Assembly: GCF_014250685.1 (NCBI RefSeq)
Contig: NZ_JACFAJ010000006.1
Coordinates: 434,001-498,000, forward strand
From: Cetobacterium sp. 2A
GTDB lineage: Bacteria > Fusobacteriota > Fusobacteriia > Fusobacteriales > Fusobacteriaceae
Direction: 5' to 3'
DNA length: 64,000 nt
Shown piece after piece: positions 54,021-63,278 of this stretch. Under the pieces are notes generated by a model. It ran no database searches. It worked only from the letters and a program-made list of their open reading frames with translations, and was not told the DNA's origin. Within the stretch, counting starts at the first letter, position 1; each line of letters starts with the position of its first letter. A program made the translations under genes and the position numbers.

Positions 54021-55317
54021 AACCCACCAATAACTCCTTTTCAATCTCTGTAACTGTCAACTTAACTAAATCATTTACACCAGCTTTCAAGTTTGGAGCT
54101 TTTATTCTTAAATAATTCTCCGTATATCCGTAAGCAGCTCCGTCATCCTTAATCTCTTCAATTAAGATTTCTAATTCTTTATTTAAATATTTGTTTTTTC
54201 TCTCTGTTGCCATCTCTTTTCTAAGAGCTTCTAGCTTTTCAGCACGCTCTTTTTTAACTTTAACATCCACTTTATCAGTAAATGTACTAGCCAGAGTTTT
54301 TTCTCTATCTGAGTATTGGAATACATGTAAATCTGAAAACCCTATTGATTTTATGATATTATAAGTATTTTCAAACATTTCATCAGTTTCCCCAGGGAAT
54401 CCAACTATTACGTCAGCTGTATATTCAACATTTTCAACTGCATCTCTTAGTTTTGTAAGTCTTTCTACAATTAAATCAGCCCCATAATTTCTTCTCATTC
54501 TTGTTAAGACAGTGTCATCACAAGATTGTAAAGATATATGAAGATGAGGAACTAATTTTTTATTTGTTTTCATAAGATTTATAAAACTATCGCTTATTTT
54601 ATCAGGATACATAGAACCAATTCTAACTCTTTCTACTCCTGGTATTGCAAGCATTTCAGAAGTTAGAGCTTCTAAATCTTTTCCACTCTCTAAATCTTCA
54701 CCATAAGCACCTAAGTTAATTCCTATTGCGATAAATTCTTTAAATCCTTCTGAAACAAGAGTTTTTACTTCTCCCAATATACTGTTCATACTTCTAGATC
54801 TGCTTTTTCCTCTTCCAAAAGGAATTTTACAGTAAGAACAGAAATTATTACATCCATCTTGAATCTTAACATATGCCCTTGTCATTTCTCTCAAAGTAGC
54901 AAATTCGTACTCCTCATACTCTCTCTCTTCAAAAATATTTTCTGAAATAACTCTTCCAGATTTTTTATTTTCTATATCCTGAATGAAAGATACAAGTCCA
55001 CTTTTATTGCTATTTCCTACAACAAAATCTATCTCTTCTATCTCTAAAAGTTCTTTAGAGTTAGTTTGAGCATAACATCCTGTTACAATAACAGTTCCAT
55101 TTTTATTTATTTTTTTTGCTCTTCTTAGTACATTTCTCGTTTTCTTATCGGCGATACTTGTCACCGTACAAGAGTTAACTATATATATATCAGCAGCTTC
55201 TTCAAAAGAAACCTCTTCATAACCAATTTTTGTCAGTTGATTTTTTATGCTCTCGCTCTCATATTGATTTACTTTACACCCTAGAGTATGGAAAGCAACT
55301 TTTTTATTGATACTCAT
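53983..55317 (-). CDS. mtaB: tRNA (t6A37) methylthiotransferase MtaB
   Basis: Radical SAM enzyme that adds a methylthio group to t6A37 in ANN-decoding tRNAs. The protein has 444 residues. The N-terminal domain has FHTLGCKVNQYES with the first Cys, NSCTVTSIAD with the second and VTGCYAQ with the third ligand of the auxiliary cluster. The radical SAM motif is CNNFCSYCKIPFGRGKSRS near 158. A C-terminal TRAM domain (about 380-440) binds tRNA. HTLGCKVNQ marks MtaB rather than MiaB. It overlaps rsmE by 14 bases. Confidence 0.93.
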   Translation of the reverse strand: MSINKKVAFHTLGCKVNQYESESIKNQLTKIGYEEVSFEEAADIYIVNSCTVTSIADKKTRNVLRRAKKINKNGTVIVTGCYAQTNSKELLEIEEIDFVVGNSNKSGLVSFIQDIENKKSGRVISENIFEEREYEEYEFATLREMTRAYVKIQDGCNNFCSYCKIPFGRGKSRSRSMNSILGEVKTLVSEGFKEFIAIGINLGAYGEDLESGKDLEALTSEMLAIPGVERVRIGSMYPDKISDSFINLMKTNKKLVPHLHISLQSCDDTVLTRMRRNYGADLIVERLTKLRDAVENVEYTADVIVGFPGETDEMFENTYNIIKSIGFSDLHVFQYSDREKTLASTFTDKVDVKVKKERAEKLEALRKEMATERKNKYLNKELEILIEEIKDDGAAYGYTENYLRIKAPNLKAGVNDLVKLTVTEIEKELLVGYEKREEFKNECK

Positions 55318-56017
55318 TTATTAGTACTCCTCCTACAACGATGGAAGCTGTTTCTGCTCTAAGTATTCTTCTTCCTAAAGTAACTATATTAGCTCCTTGA
55401 TTTTTCAAGAATTCAATCTCCTCAGTGGTAAATCCACCTTCAGGTCCAACTATGTACAGAATCTTTTTAGGTTGCTCTTTTAATCCGTTTAGTAAATTTC
55501 TAAGAGTCTTATCCTCTTCACACTCATACGGAACTACGATTAAATCATAAGAAGAAAAATCTATGTCTTTTAATTTCATTGTCTCTTCTATCTCCATCAT
55601 CTTAACAGCCTGACACTGTTTTATAGCTTCTCTCGAGATAAGATCCCATTTCTCTTTCTTTTCATTTAATTTAACCACTCCTCTAGCTGTCACAAGAGGT
55701 ATTATTTTTGTAATTCCAATCTCTGTTAACTTCTGTATAGTTAAATCCATCTTATCATTTTTTAAAATACCGATACCGGCATCTATCTTAACTGTTGTTG
55801 AGAATCTATCCTCATTCTTTTCAAGAATCTCACCTGTAATTTCTTTTTTTTCCACTGTAAGAACCTTACAAATGTACTCAAACTCACCATCAACAGCTCT
55901 AAAAATGTCTCCCTCTTTTATTCTAAAAGAGTTTTTAAGATGGTTAATATCATTTTTTTCTAAAATAGTCACTATCTTGTCAGATATATTGCCTTTAGGT
56001 ATTATAACACTTATCAC
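55304..56017 (-). CDS. rsmE: 16S rRNA (uracil(1498)-N3)-methyltransferase
   Basis: SPOUT-fold enzyme that methylates U1498. The protein has 237 residues. An N-terminal PUA-like domain (about 1-70, with HLKNSFRIKEGDIF) is followed by the knotted SAM domain. IGILKNDKMDLTIQKLTEIG, then ILYIVGPEGGFTTEEIEFLK, then TLGRRILRAETASIVV are all family marks. It lies 10 bases after the Rrf2 gene. Confidence 0.95.
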   Translation of the reverse strand: MISVIIPKGNISDKIVTILEKNDINHLKNSFRIKEGDIFRAVDGEFEYICKVLTVEKKEITGEILEKNEDRFSTTVKIDAGIGILKNDKMDLTIQKLTEIGITKIIPLVTARGVVKLNEKKEKWDLISREAIKQCQAVKMMEIEETMKLKDIDFSSYDLIVVPYECEEDKTLRNLLNGLKEQPKKILYIVGPEGGFTTEEIEFLKNQGANIVTLGRRILRAETASIVVGGVLINEYQ

Positions 56018-56026
56018 ATCATTCTC

Positions 56027-56449
56027 CTATATTATATCTTTATTTTTTATTAATTCTTCTAATGTTGTTTCTTCTAAAATCTTAGTCATAGCCATGTCCA
56101 TTTTGCTCCAGATACAACTGTCATTGCACCCTTCATCTGTACAACAAGTTTTACTCTTTGTTGTCTCATTACAATCTATAACTTTTACTTCTTCATCCAA
56201 TATTTTATAAAGCATATGTATAGTTATATCCTTTGGTTCCTTTGAAAGTTTATAACCTCCATTTGGCCCTCTTTTTCCTTCTATTATCTGCTCATTTTTA
56301 AGTTTAAATAAAATCTGCTCTAGATATTGTACAGATATATCTTCAGAGTCAGAAATCTCTTTAATTCTAACTAGCCTTCCCTCTTTTCCAGCTTCGGCTA
56401 TATAACTTAAAGCTTTTACTCCGTATCTTACTCTAGTACTTATTTTCAT
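56027..56449 (-). CDS. Rrf2-family transcriptional regulator
   Basis: The protein has 140 residues. It starts MKISTRVRYGVKALSYIAEA with the winged helix (EISDSEDISVQYLEQILFKL, then GKRGPNGGYKLSK). The sensing region holds Cys-rich DCNETTKSKTCCTDEGCNDSC near 99-119. IscR has three Cys that bind [2Fe-2S]; here there are six Cys in the span, so a cluster or redox role is likely but its form is not fixed. No isc or suf genes are near. It is four bases after ruvB's stop. Confidence 0.88.
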   Translation of the reverse strand: MKISTRVRYGVKALSYIAEAGKEGRLVRIKEISDSEDISVQYLEQILFKLKNEQIIEGKRGPNGGYKLSKEPKDITIHMLYKILDEEVKVIDCNETTKSKTCCTDEGCNDSCIWSKMDMAMTKILEETTLEELIKNKDII

Positions 56450-56453
56450 TCTT

Positions 56454-57446
56454 CTACTCCTTAACTTTAAAATGCTCGTAGGCTTTTTCAGTAACCATTC
56501 TACCTCTATTGGTACGTTTTATATATCCAATTTTAACTAGGTAGGGTTCGTAAACCTCTTCAATTGTACGTCTATCTTCACCTAACATAAGGGAAAGCGT
56601 CTCTACACCAACTGGGCCACCACCATAATTGTTTATTATAGAAGTTATTATGTCTCTATCCAACTCATCGAGTCCTTTAGAATCAACTCCTAAAATATTT
56701 AGTGCCTTTATGGCTATCTCTCTATCAATTACGCCGTTTCCTCTAATTTCACAATAATCACGAACTCTTTTTAATAGCCTGTTTGCTATTCTTGGAGTTC
56801 CTCTACTTCTCAAAGCTATTTCAGAAGCTCCATCATCTAAGACTTGAACTCCTAAAATTTTCCCACCTCTTCTTATGATGTCCTCTAACTCTTTTTCTTG
56901 GTAATAATCCATTCTATGAACTACTCCAAATCTGTCTCTTAGAGGCGAACTAAGAAGACCTGCTCTAGTTGTTGCACCTATTAAAGTAAATGGTGGAAGC
57001 TCTATTCTTATCGAACGAGCTGAGGGCCCTTTTCCAATTATTATATCTAGCTCTCCATCTTCCATGGCTGGATATAATATCTCTTCAACAGAAGTATTTA
57101 GTCTATGTATTTCATCTATAAATAAAATATCGTTCTCTTCTAAAGATGTCAAAATAGCTGCTAAATCACCAGCTTTATCAAGAACAGGACCTGAAGTTAT
57201 TTTAAAATTAACTCCCATTTCAGTTGCAATTACTCCAGCCAAAGTTGTTTTCCCAAGTCCTGGAGGTCCGTAAAGAAGAATATGATCCATACATCCGCCT
57301 CTTCTTTTTGCAGCCTCTATAAATATTTCCATTTTCTCTTTTAAAGGCTCTTGCCCTATATATTCATTAAGTTTTTTGGGTCTTAAATTTCTTTGTACTT
57401 CTACTTCACTCTGAAGTTCTTGGGGCACTGTAACTCTTTCCATCAT
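56454..57446 (-). CDS. ruvB: Holliday junction branch-migration ATPase RuvB
   Basis: AAA+ motor that migrates Holliday junctions with RuvA. The protein has 330 residues. It contains [19 protein letters not shown], Walker [18 protein letters not shown] near 60, Walker [11 protein letters not shown] near 105, and [19 protein letters not shown]. The C-terminal winged helix has [12 protein letters not shown]. All are RuvB signatures. ruvA and ruvC are not in the window. Confidence 0.97.
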   Translation of the reverse strand: MMERVTVPQELQSEVEVQRNLRPKKLNEYIGQEPLKEKMEIFIEAAKRRGGCMDHILLYGPPGLGKTTLAGVIATEMGVNFKITSGPVLDKAGDLAAILTSLEENDILFIDEIHRLNTSVEEILYPAMEDGELDIIIGKGPSARSIRIELPPFTLIGATTRAGLLSSPLRDRFGVVHRMDYYQEKELEDIIRRGGKILGVQVLDDGASEIALRSRGTPRIANRLLKRVRDYCEIRGNGVIDREIAIKALNILGVDSKGLDELDRDIITSIINNYGGGPVGVETLSLMLGEDRRTIEEVYEPYLVKIGYIKRTNRGRMVTEKAYEHFKVKE

Positions 57447-57453
57447 ATTCTCC

Positions 57454-58056
57454 TTAAACTATAAAAGTAATAGCAAATTGAACAACACCTATTAATCCTC
57501 CAAGTATAGCCCCTACAATTTCAATATGTTTTAATTCTTTTTTGGCCAATTTAAAAGTAATCTCTTCCAATTGCTCCAATGAAAAATTGTCTACTCTTTC
57601 AACTATTATTTCTTTGAAATCTACATTCTTTTCTAAAGTATTAAGAAACATTCTTATCATCTCATCTTTGTGACTCATGATTGAATCTTTAATAATCTCT
57701 TTAATTTTTTCTAGAGTAGAATCATTTAAAAACATTGCCATCATAGGAAATTTTGCTGTTATTTCTGTCTTTAGCTTTCTATCCAAAATATCATTTATGA
57801 TTTTTTCAATCGATTTTCCCATCTCAGCACTTTCTAACTTTACGATGATATCTTCCATTGAAATCAGTTCATTTTGAACAGTCTCAGCTATTGTAATTCC
57901 TATCTCATGTCTTCTTTTTGGAATAAGTCCTTGAATTTTAAAGAGTCCTAAATTAATCTCTTTATAAGGTCTAAATAGCATTTTTATAGCTACATAATTT
58001 GTTATCCATCCAATAAGAGCTCCAATTATTACAATAAATACACCTTTAATAAGCAT
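57454..58056 (-). CDS. DUF445-family membrane protein
   Basis: The protein has 200 residues. One hydrophobic N-terminal helix with [22 protein letters not shown] (two parts) is the signature of DUF445 proteins such as YheB. It is followed by a long helical region, and then a C-terminal hydrophobic helix ([20 protein letters not shown]). The function is unknown in general. It is seven bases before ruvB on the same strand and likely co-transcribed. Confidence 0.82.
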   Translation of the reverse strand: MLIKGVFIVIIGALIGWITNYVAIKMLFRPYKEINLGLFKIQGLIPKRRHEIGITIAETVQNELISMEDIIVKLESAEMGKSIEKIINDILDRKLKTEITAKFPMMAMFLNDSTLEKIKEIIKDSIMSHKDEMIRMFLNTLEKNVDFKEIIVERVDNFSLEQLEEITFKLAKKELKHIEIVGAILGGLIGVVQFAITFIV

Positions 58057-58144
58057 TTTTCCACCTCTATATTGTTTATCTTTTTTATCAGTTATTATCT
58101 ATTATATCATTTTAAACACCTTTTGAAAAGATTTTTATAGTAAC

Positions 58145-58171
58145 AAAAAAGAGAGCCTAAAAGGCTCTCTC
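58145..58171 (-). terminator. Terminator after rpsA
   Basis: Minus strand AGAGAGCC/GGCTCTCT stem with a short loop, then six U. It ends the ptsI-ptsH-ispH-rpsA operon. Confidence 0.9.
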
Positions 58172-58174
58172 ATA

Positions 58175-59797
58175 TTAATTTTCGCTACTAGATACTCCAT
58201 ATTTCTCTATTAACTCTTCATTTTCATATTTCTCATTTTCAAATTCAACTTTTTTTATAGAAAGTTTAACTCTTTTCTTCTCGTTATCAATCTCAACTAT
58301 TTCAGCTTTGATATTTTGTCCAGTTTGGAATCTATCTCTAAGATTTTTGATGAAATCTTTTGAAGCCATTTGAGTTGGTATAAATCCATCTACACCAGGT
58401 TCAAGCTTTATAAACATTCCAAAATCTTGAATGTTTTTGATTTCTTTTTCAACTACATCTCCAACTTTGTACTTTTCTACTACTAAATCCCAAGGACTTT
58501 GAGTTAGAGCTTTTACACTTCCTTTTATTTTGTTCTCTTCAACATTTAGTTCGATTACTTCAAACTCAACAATGTCTCCAACAGCAAATTTCTTATCTCC
58601 AGACCAAGAGAAATCAGATGTATGTATGAATCCATCTACACCCTCTTCAATTTGTACGAAGATTCCAAAAGGCTTAACTTCTACAACTTTTCCTGAAACA
58701 ACTTTTCCAACTGCATAGTTTTCTGCTGCTGTGTTCCAAGGATTTTTGCTAAGTTGCTTGATTCCTAACTTTAATTTTCTCTCAGTTGGAGCAAACTCAG
58801 TAATTCTTACTGTGATTTCATCTCCAAGTTTAACAAAATCATTTATGTTAATCTTCTTCTTATTCCAAGTGAAGTCAGATGTATGTACTAATCCTTCAAC
58901 ACCATCTAAAATCTCAACGAAAACTCCATAAGGAAGTATTTTACTAACTTTTCCAACTACGTCAGTATCTACAGCGAACTTCTCAGCTGCAAGTTCCCAA
59001 GGATTTCTTGTTAGAGCTTTTATAGATAATTTAACATTTTTCTTGTTTGGATCTAATTCTACTATTTCAGCTTTTATAACTTCTCCTTTTTTGAATAACT
59101 TAGAAAGGTCAGTTGTTTTCTTCCAAGCTATTTCAGAAATATGGATAAATCCTCTTACTGATCCAATTTTTACAGTTAATCCAAAATCTAATACATCAAC
59201 TATTGTAGCGTCTACAACTTCACCTAAAGTAAGTTTTGCAAACTCTTTTTCTTGATTTGCAAGAGAAATATCTTTTCTTGAGAATAGAACTTTCTTACCT
59301 TTTTTATCTTCTTTAATTTCTTTTACCATAACTTCAATTTCTTTTCCAACAGAGCTATCTCCTTGAGAAGCTGGTATTTCAGATAGAGAGTTTGGTAAGA
59401 ATCCTTGTTGGTGAGAAACTTCTAATATGTATCCACCATTTATTCTTCTGATTATTGTAGCTTTAACTATTTTCTTTTCTTGGAAGGCAACTTCTAACTT
59501 TCTTAGACCCTCTTCCATTTCAACTCTTCTTCTTGATCCAATAAGAATCTCTTCGTCTTCATTTTCTCCAATAATTAGAACTTCAATTTCATCACCTACG
59601 TTGAAGTCAGATAATTCTTCAGATCTAACTCTTACGTTAGTTGGTTGTCCAGCTACATCTAAGTAAGCAAAGTTTCTATCTTTAGTTGCGATTATTCCTT
59701 TTACTTTAGCTCTTGGCTTCTCCTCTTGAACTGGCATATACTCGTTTAGTAAAGCCTCAAAATCAAAATCCTCTTGGTTGTTTTCAAAGTTAGACAT
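58175..59797 (-). CDS. rpsA: Ribosomal protein S1 (S1-domain RNA-binding protein)
   Basis: Binds mRNA on the 30S subunit. The protein has 540 residues with about six S1 OB-fold repeats, starting near 30, 104, 190, 275, 360 and 445. The best are the repeats with VVDATIVDVLDFGLTVKIG, GFIHISEIAW and GFIHTSDFSW. The N-terminal 28 residues are acidic. In many low-GC bacteria it is fused to IspH or follows it; here it overlaps ispH by eight bases but is a separate protein. Strong codon use and its own terminator fit a highly expressed gene. Confidence 0.92.
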   Translation of the reverse strand: MSNFENNQEDFDFEALLNEYMPVQEEKPRAKVKGIIATKDRNFAYLDVAGQPTNVRVRSEELSDFNVGDEIEVLIIGENEDEEILIGSRRRVEMEEGLRKLEVAFQEKKIVKATIIRRINGGYILEVSHQQGFLPNSLSEIPASQGDSSVGKEIEVMVKEIKEDKKGKKVLFSRKDISLANQEKEFAKLTLGEVVDATIVDVLDFGLTVKIGSVRGFIHISEIAWKKTTDLSKLFKKGEVIKAEIVELDPNKKNVKLSIKALTRNPWELAAEKFAVDTDVVGKVSKILPYGVFVEILDGVEGLVHTSDFTWNKKKININDFVKLGDEITVRITEFAPTERKLKLGIKQLSKNPWNTAAENYAVGKVVSGKVVEVKPFGIFVQIEEGVDGFIHTSDFSWSGDKKFAVGDIVEFEVIELNVEENKIKGSVKALTQSPWDLVVEKYKVGDVVEKEIKNIQDFGMFIKLEPGVDGFIPTQMASKDFIKNLRDRFQTGQNIKAEIVEIDNEKKRVKLSIKKVEFENEKYENEELIEKYGVSSSEN

Positions 59798-60656
59798 TAA
59801 AGTTCCCCCTCATCTTATTTTCTATGTTTACTATTATTTCTTCAGGAGTTGATGCTCCTGCTGTTATACCTACTGATTTTATACCATCGAACCAACTGAA
59901 GTCTATTTCGCTTTCATCTTGGATTAAATAGCTCTTTTCATTATATTTTTTAGAGATTTCAAATAGTTTTCTACTATTAGAACTATTCCTGTCTCCCACA
60001 ATCAAAACTAAATCTACCACTTGAGCTAACTCCTCGGCAGATTTCTGTCTTTCATAAGTCGCTCCACATATCCTATCAAATATATTTACATTTGAATAGT
60101 TTTTTTCTAAATATTCTTTAACCTCTTTCAATTTGTTTTTATTTAAAGTTGTCTGAGTTAGAAGCGCATATTTCTTATTTTTATCAAGTGAAATAGCCTT
60201 TAACTCCTCTAAATCTCCAAATATCTCTACATGGTCTCCAAATGAAATTATACCTTTTACTTCTGGATGGTTTTTATCTCCAATGAATAATATATCCTCA
60301 CCAAGGCTTTCTCTTTCAATTAAAATATCTCTTATTTTAGTTACAAAAATACAAGCTGCATCTTTAACTATAACCTCTTTTTTATTCAAGATATCATAGA
60401 TTGCTTTGGTTGTTCCATGAGCCCTAACAACAACTGTGTCTCCTTTACGAAGAGTATCTTCACCAGATAATAACTCCTCTTCAGTAATCATCTCAAACCC
60501 TATATCTCTCATCTTTGAAACTACATTTTTATTGTGAACTACCATTCCCAATATGAATTTTCTATCTTCACATTCCTTTGCAACACTTTGGCAGATGTTT
60601 ATTGCTCCAGCTACTCCAAAGCAAAATCCCATCTTCTTAGCTCTTACAATTTCCAC
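59790..60656 (-). CDS. ispH: 4-hydroxy-3-methylbut-2-enyl diphosphate reductase
   Basis: Iron-sulfur enzyme that makes IPP and DMAPP in the last MEP step. The protein has 288 residues. The three cluster ligands are Cys12 (MGFCFGVAGAI), Cys near 100 (KDAACIFVTKI) and Cys near 199 (DRICGATYERQ). VVVRAHGTTK, LLTQTTLN and GITAGASTPEEI are further family marks. It follows ptsH by three bases and overlaps rpsA by eight. Confidence 0.95.
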   Translation of the reverse strand: MEIVRAKKMGFCFGVAGAINICQSVAKECEDRKFILGMVVHNKNVVSKMRDIGFEMITEEELLSGEDTLRKGDTVVVRAHGTTKAIYDILNKKEVIVKDAACIFVTKIRDILIERESLGEDILFIGDKNHPEVKGIISFGDHVEIFGDLEELKAISLDKNKKYALLTQTTLNKNKLKEVKEYLEKNYSNVNIFDRICGATYERQKSAEELAQVVDLVLIVGDRNSSNSRKLFEISKKYNEKSYLIQDESEIDFSWFDGIKSVGITAGASTPEEIIVNIENKMRGNFNV

Positions 60657-60659
60657 ATT

Positions 60660-60929
60660 TTACTCCTCGTTGAATTTTTTTACTTCCACAAGGTCTTTTA
60701 ATTCAGCTAACAGTTCATCTTCGTCATCTCCATCAGCTTCTAAAATTAACGTTCTTCCCTGTTCTGCTGCAAGCAACATAAGACCCATTATACTTTTTCC
60801 ATTAATCTCTTCATCACCGCAAATAACAGTTATTTCAGAATCAAATTTACTAGCAACTTGCACAAATAGTGAAGAGGGTCTAGCATGAAGTCCAGCCTTA
60901 TTTTTAACAACAACCTCTATCTTTTTCAT
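60660..60929 (-). CDS. ptsH: Phosphocarrier protein HPr
   Basis: Carries phosphate from Enzyme I to sugar-specific IIA proteins. The protein has 89 residues. NKAGLHARPSSLFVQVA contains the phosphorylated His15, and GKSIMGLMLLAAEQG contains the Ser46 regulatory site used by HPr kinase in Firmicutes and some others. The gene follows ptsI by one-base overlap (TAATG), the reverse of the usual ptsH-ptsI order. Confidence 0.95.
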   Translation of the reverse strand: MKKIEVVVKNKAGLHARPSSLFVQVASKFDSEITVICGDEEINGKSIMGLMLLAAEQGRTLILEADGDDEDELLAELKDLVEVKKFNEE

Positions 60930-62674
60930 TAGTTTTGTTCCCCCTGTATTTTATTCATATATTCCAATAAAATTTGTCTAACTTCATCTGAACTGAAACT
61001 CTTTAAGACTCTGTCTTTCAACTCTTGAAGTTCTTTTAAATTTATTTTTCTAATAAGTGCTCTTATTTTAGGAATTGACGGAGGAGTCATACTAAGCTCT
61101 GTTATTCCTAAACTTAAAAGTGCTAAAACTGAAATTTCATCTCCAGCCATTTCCCCACATATCGAAACTTTTTTATTGTATTCTCTTCCTGCTTTAGCTA
61201 CTAGGTTCAAACCTCTTAATACAGCTGGATCTAAACAATCATATAGTTCTTCTGCAGATTGGCTAAATCTATCTGTTGCTAAAATATACTGAGTTAAATC
61301 ATTCGTTCCAACAGAGAAAAAGTCAACATACTGAGCGAAAACATCAGCCAAAATAACTGCTGATGGAACCTCTATCATAACTCCAACTTCTAAATCTTTT
61401 TTATGTTTTATTCCTTTTTCTCTCAATTCTCTTTTACATTCTTCCAAAATCCCTCTGGCTTCAAATACCTCTTTTAAAGTTGTAACCATCGGATACATCA
61501 TCTTTATATTTTTCCCATATGCAGCTCTTAAAATAGCTTTTATCTGGTCTTTGAATATATTTTTATTTTTCAGAGTAAATCTTATCCCTCTACATCCTAG
61601 AGATGGATTTTCTTCTGGAGTCATCTCATAATATGGAAGCTTTTTATCGGCTCCAATATCTAGAGTTCTAATTATAATTGGTCTATCTTCTCCAAACTCT
61701 TTTCCAATATTATCATAGATTTTAAACTGCTTATCTTCACTTGGAAATTCATTTGTATCCATATAGATTAGCTCAGTTCTTAGTAGCCCTATTCCATCCG
61801 GATTTTTTCTCTCTATCTCTGTTATATCTAGTCTTCCACCTATGTTTATAGACAGATTTATTCTCACTCCATCTACCGTAACAGTTGGAAGCCCAACATT
61901 TCTTTCTACCTCTTTTTTCTTTGATTCAAACTTATCTTTTAAAATCAAATATTTCTCTAATGTTGACGCATCAGGGTTTGTAATAACTTTAGAATCAACA
62001 GTTGATGTATCTAAAATTATAAGATCTCCCCACTCTATCTCAAATAGGTTATGCCCTCCCATAAGAGTTGGAAGTTCTAATGATTTCGCTAAAATAGCTA
62101 TATGAGATGTTTCACCCATATACTCCATTATGATTCCAGATAGTTTAACTCCACTATAATATATTTTTAAAAGCTCCGATGGAAACAACTCTTTTACAAC
62201 AAGTATTCTTCCATCTAACTCTTTGTATGTATCACTTAAAAAAACTAAGTTATTTATAATTCTTTCACTAATATCTTTAATATCTAAAGCTCTTTGCTTA
62301 TATATTGGGTCTGCAATTTTCTCAAACATCTCAATATATCTATTCGAAACTTTTTTTACTATGGATTCAGCATTTACCATTTCCCTCTTTATACCTTTTT
62401 TTATATCGGTAGTAAATTGTGGATCATCTAACATCATCAAATGAACTGTTAAAATCTGTAAATCCTCTTTATTTATTTTACCTCTTAAATTGTCTTTCAG
62501 CTGTTTTATTTCTAATTTTGCTGATTCAATAGCACCTTTTAATCTTTCAATCTCTTCTTCAATTTTATCCTCTGGAATTTTATAATTCTCCACATCGATG
62601 CTTTTTTTTCTATCAATATATGGTTTCCCTATGACTATTCCAGGAAAAATTCCTTTTCCTCCCACACTTTCCAC
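60929..62674 (-). CDS. ptsI: Phosphoenolpyruvate-protein phosphotransferase (PTS Enzyme I)
   Basis: Takes phosphate from PEP and gives it to HPr. The protein has about 581 residues, matching EI length. The N-terminal domain has the phosphorylated His in GIIMEYMGETSHIAILAKSL (two stretches). The PEP-binding C-terminal domain has GIGLLRTELIYMD near 292, MIEVPSAVILAD, and FSVGTNDLTQYILATDR near 450, plus SICGEMAGD. The start is not certain: GTG 62674 has AAGGAA about nine bases upstream; a GTG three codons earlier lies too close to it. Confidence 0.94.
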   Translation of the reverse strand: MESVGGKGIFPGIVIGKPYIDRKKSIDVENYKIPEDKIEEEIERLKGAIESAKLEIKQLKDNLRGKINKEDLQILTVHLMMLDDPQFTTDIKKGIKREMVNAESIVKKVSNRYIEMFEKIADPIYKQRALDIKDISERIINNLVFLSDTYKELDGRILVVKELFPSELLKIYYSGVKLSGIIMEYMGETSHIAILAKSLELPTLMGGHNLFEIEWGDLIILDTSTVDSKVITNPDASTLEKYLILKDKFESKKKEVERNVGLPTVTVDGVRINLSINIGGRLDITEIERKNPDGIGLLRTELIYMDTNEFPSEDKQFKIYDNIGKEFGEDRPIIIRTLDIGADKKLPYYEMTPEENPSLGCRGIRFTLKNKNIFKDQIKAILRAAYGKNIKMMYPMVTTLKEVFEARGILEECKRELREKGIKHKKDLEVGVMIEVPSAVILADVFAQYVDFFSVGTNDLTQYILATDRFSQSAEELYDCLDPAVLRGLNLVAKAGREYNKKVSICGEMAGDEISVLALLSLGITELSMTPPSIPKIRALIRKINLKELQELKDRVLKSFSSDEVRQILLEYMNKIQGEQN

Positions 62675-62719
62675 CGCATTCACTTCCTTTTATAAAAAAA
62701 TAATGTGGACTTCTAGAAA

Positions 62720-62748
62720 ATTATAGCTCATTTTGACACTTTTTTCAA
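62720..62748 (-). promoter_or_regulatory. Promoter of the ptsI-ptsH-ispH-rpsA operon
   Basis: Minus strand TTGAAA (62743-62748), 17-base spacer, TATAAT (62720-62725), about 46 bases before ptsI. Confidence 0.85.
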
Positions 62749-62770
62749 TTAAAACAGAAAATACAAAAAA

Positions 62771-62799
62771 TAAAAAAAACCAGTCGTTTATAGACTGGT
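62771..62799 (-). terminator. Terminator of the tRNA cluster
   Basis: Minus strand ACCAGTC/GACTGGT stem (62793-62799 with 62779-62785), then eight U, 15 bases past tRNA-Cys. Confidence 0.88.
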
Positions 62800-62813
62800 A
62801 TGATTTCTTTAGT

Positions 62814-62888
62814 TGGAGGCGACGACCAGATTTGAACTGGTGAATAGAGATTTTGCAGACCTCTGCCTTACCACTTGGCGACGTCGCC
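62814..62888 (-). tRNA. tRNA-Cys (anticodon GCA)
   Basis: A minus-strand cloverleaf of 75 bases with acceptor GGCGACG/CGTCGCC, the U discriminator typical of tRNA-Cys, anticodon loop CTGCAAA (GCA) and encoded CCA. Last in the cluster. Confidence 0.96.
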
Positions 62889-62902
62889 TTCTATTAAGTT
62901 TG

Positions 62903-62978
62903 TGGTGCCCTGAGGCGGAATCGAACCACCGACACGGGGATTTTCAATCCCCTGCTCTACCGACTGAGCTATCAGGGC
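62903..62978 (-). tRNA. tRNA-Phe (anticodon GAA)
   Basis: A minus-strand cloverleaf of 76 bases with acceptor GCCCTGA paired with TCAGGGC, anticodon loop TTGAAAA (GAA), T arm GGTTCGATTCC and encoded CCA. Confidence 0.97.
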
Positions 62979-62986
62979 GTCTTAAA

Positions 62987-63063
62987 TGGCGGGAGTGACG
63001 AGGCTCGAACTCGCGACCTCATGCGTGACAGGCATGCGCTCTAACCAACTGAGCTACACCCCC
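62987..63063 (-). tRNA. tRNA-Asp (anticodon GTC)
   Basis: A minus-strand cloverleaf of 77 bases with acceptor GGGGGTG/CACTCCC (one G-U), anticodon loop CTGTCAC (GTC), T arm GAGTTCGAGCC and encoded CCA. Confidence 0.97.
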
Positions 63064-63068
63064 ATTTA

Positions 63069-63144
63069 TGGTGGAAACAACAGGACTTGAACCTGTGACC
63101 CCCTGCTTGTAAGGCAGGTGCTCTCCCAACTGAGCTATGCTTCC
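63069..63144 (-). tRNA. tRNA-Val (anticodon TAC), second copy
   Basis: Identical over all 76 bases to the gene at 8643-8718, with anticodon loop CTTACAA and encoded CCA. It is first in the Val-Asp-Phe-Cys cluster. Confidence 0.97.
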
Positions 63145-63160
63145 ATCCGAAGACTTAATA

Positions 63161-63189
63161 AGTATAACTGAAATCCTCATTTTATGCAA
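63161..63189 (-). promoter_or_regulatory. Promoter of the tRNA cluster
   Basis: Minus strand TTGCAT (63184-63189), 17-base spacer, TATACT (63161-63166), 17 bases before tRNA-Val. Confidence 0.83.
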
Positions 63190-63278
63190 CTTCGTTTTTT
63201 CTAGTTTATACGAGATTATATCAATTTACAGAGCTATAATCCCGTATCCTATATGTTTTCTACTTTTTTCAGTTTTTT

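Noticed and set aside
60553..60888. 111-codon open frame opposite ispH and ptsH
   Set aside because: Crosses two well-supported genes on the opposite strand; no start signal.
62813..62998. 61-codon open frame on the plus strand
   Set aside because: It covers tRNA-Cys and tRNA-Phe on the other strand; the reading is a by-product of tRNA sequence.
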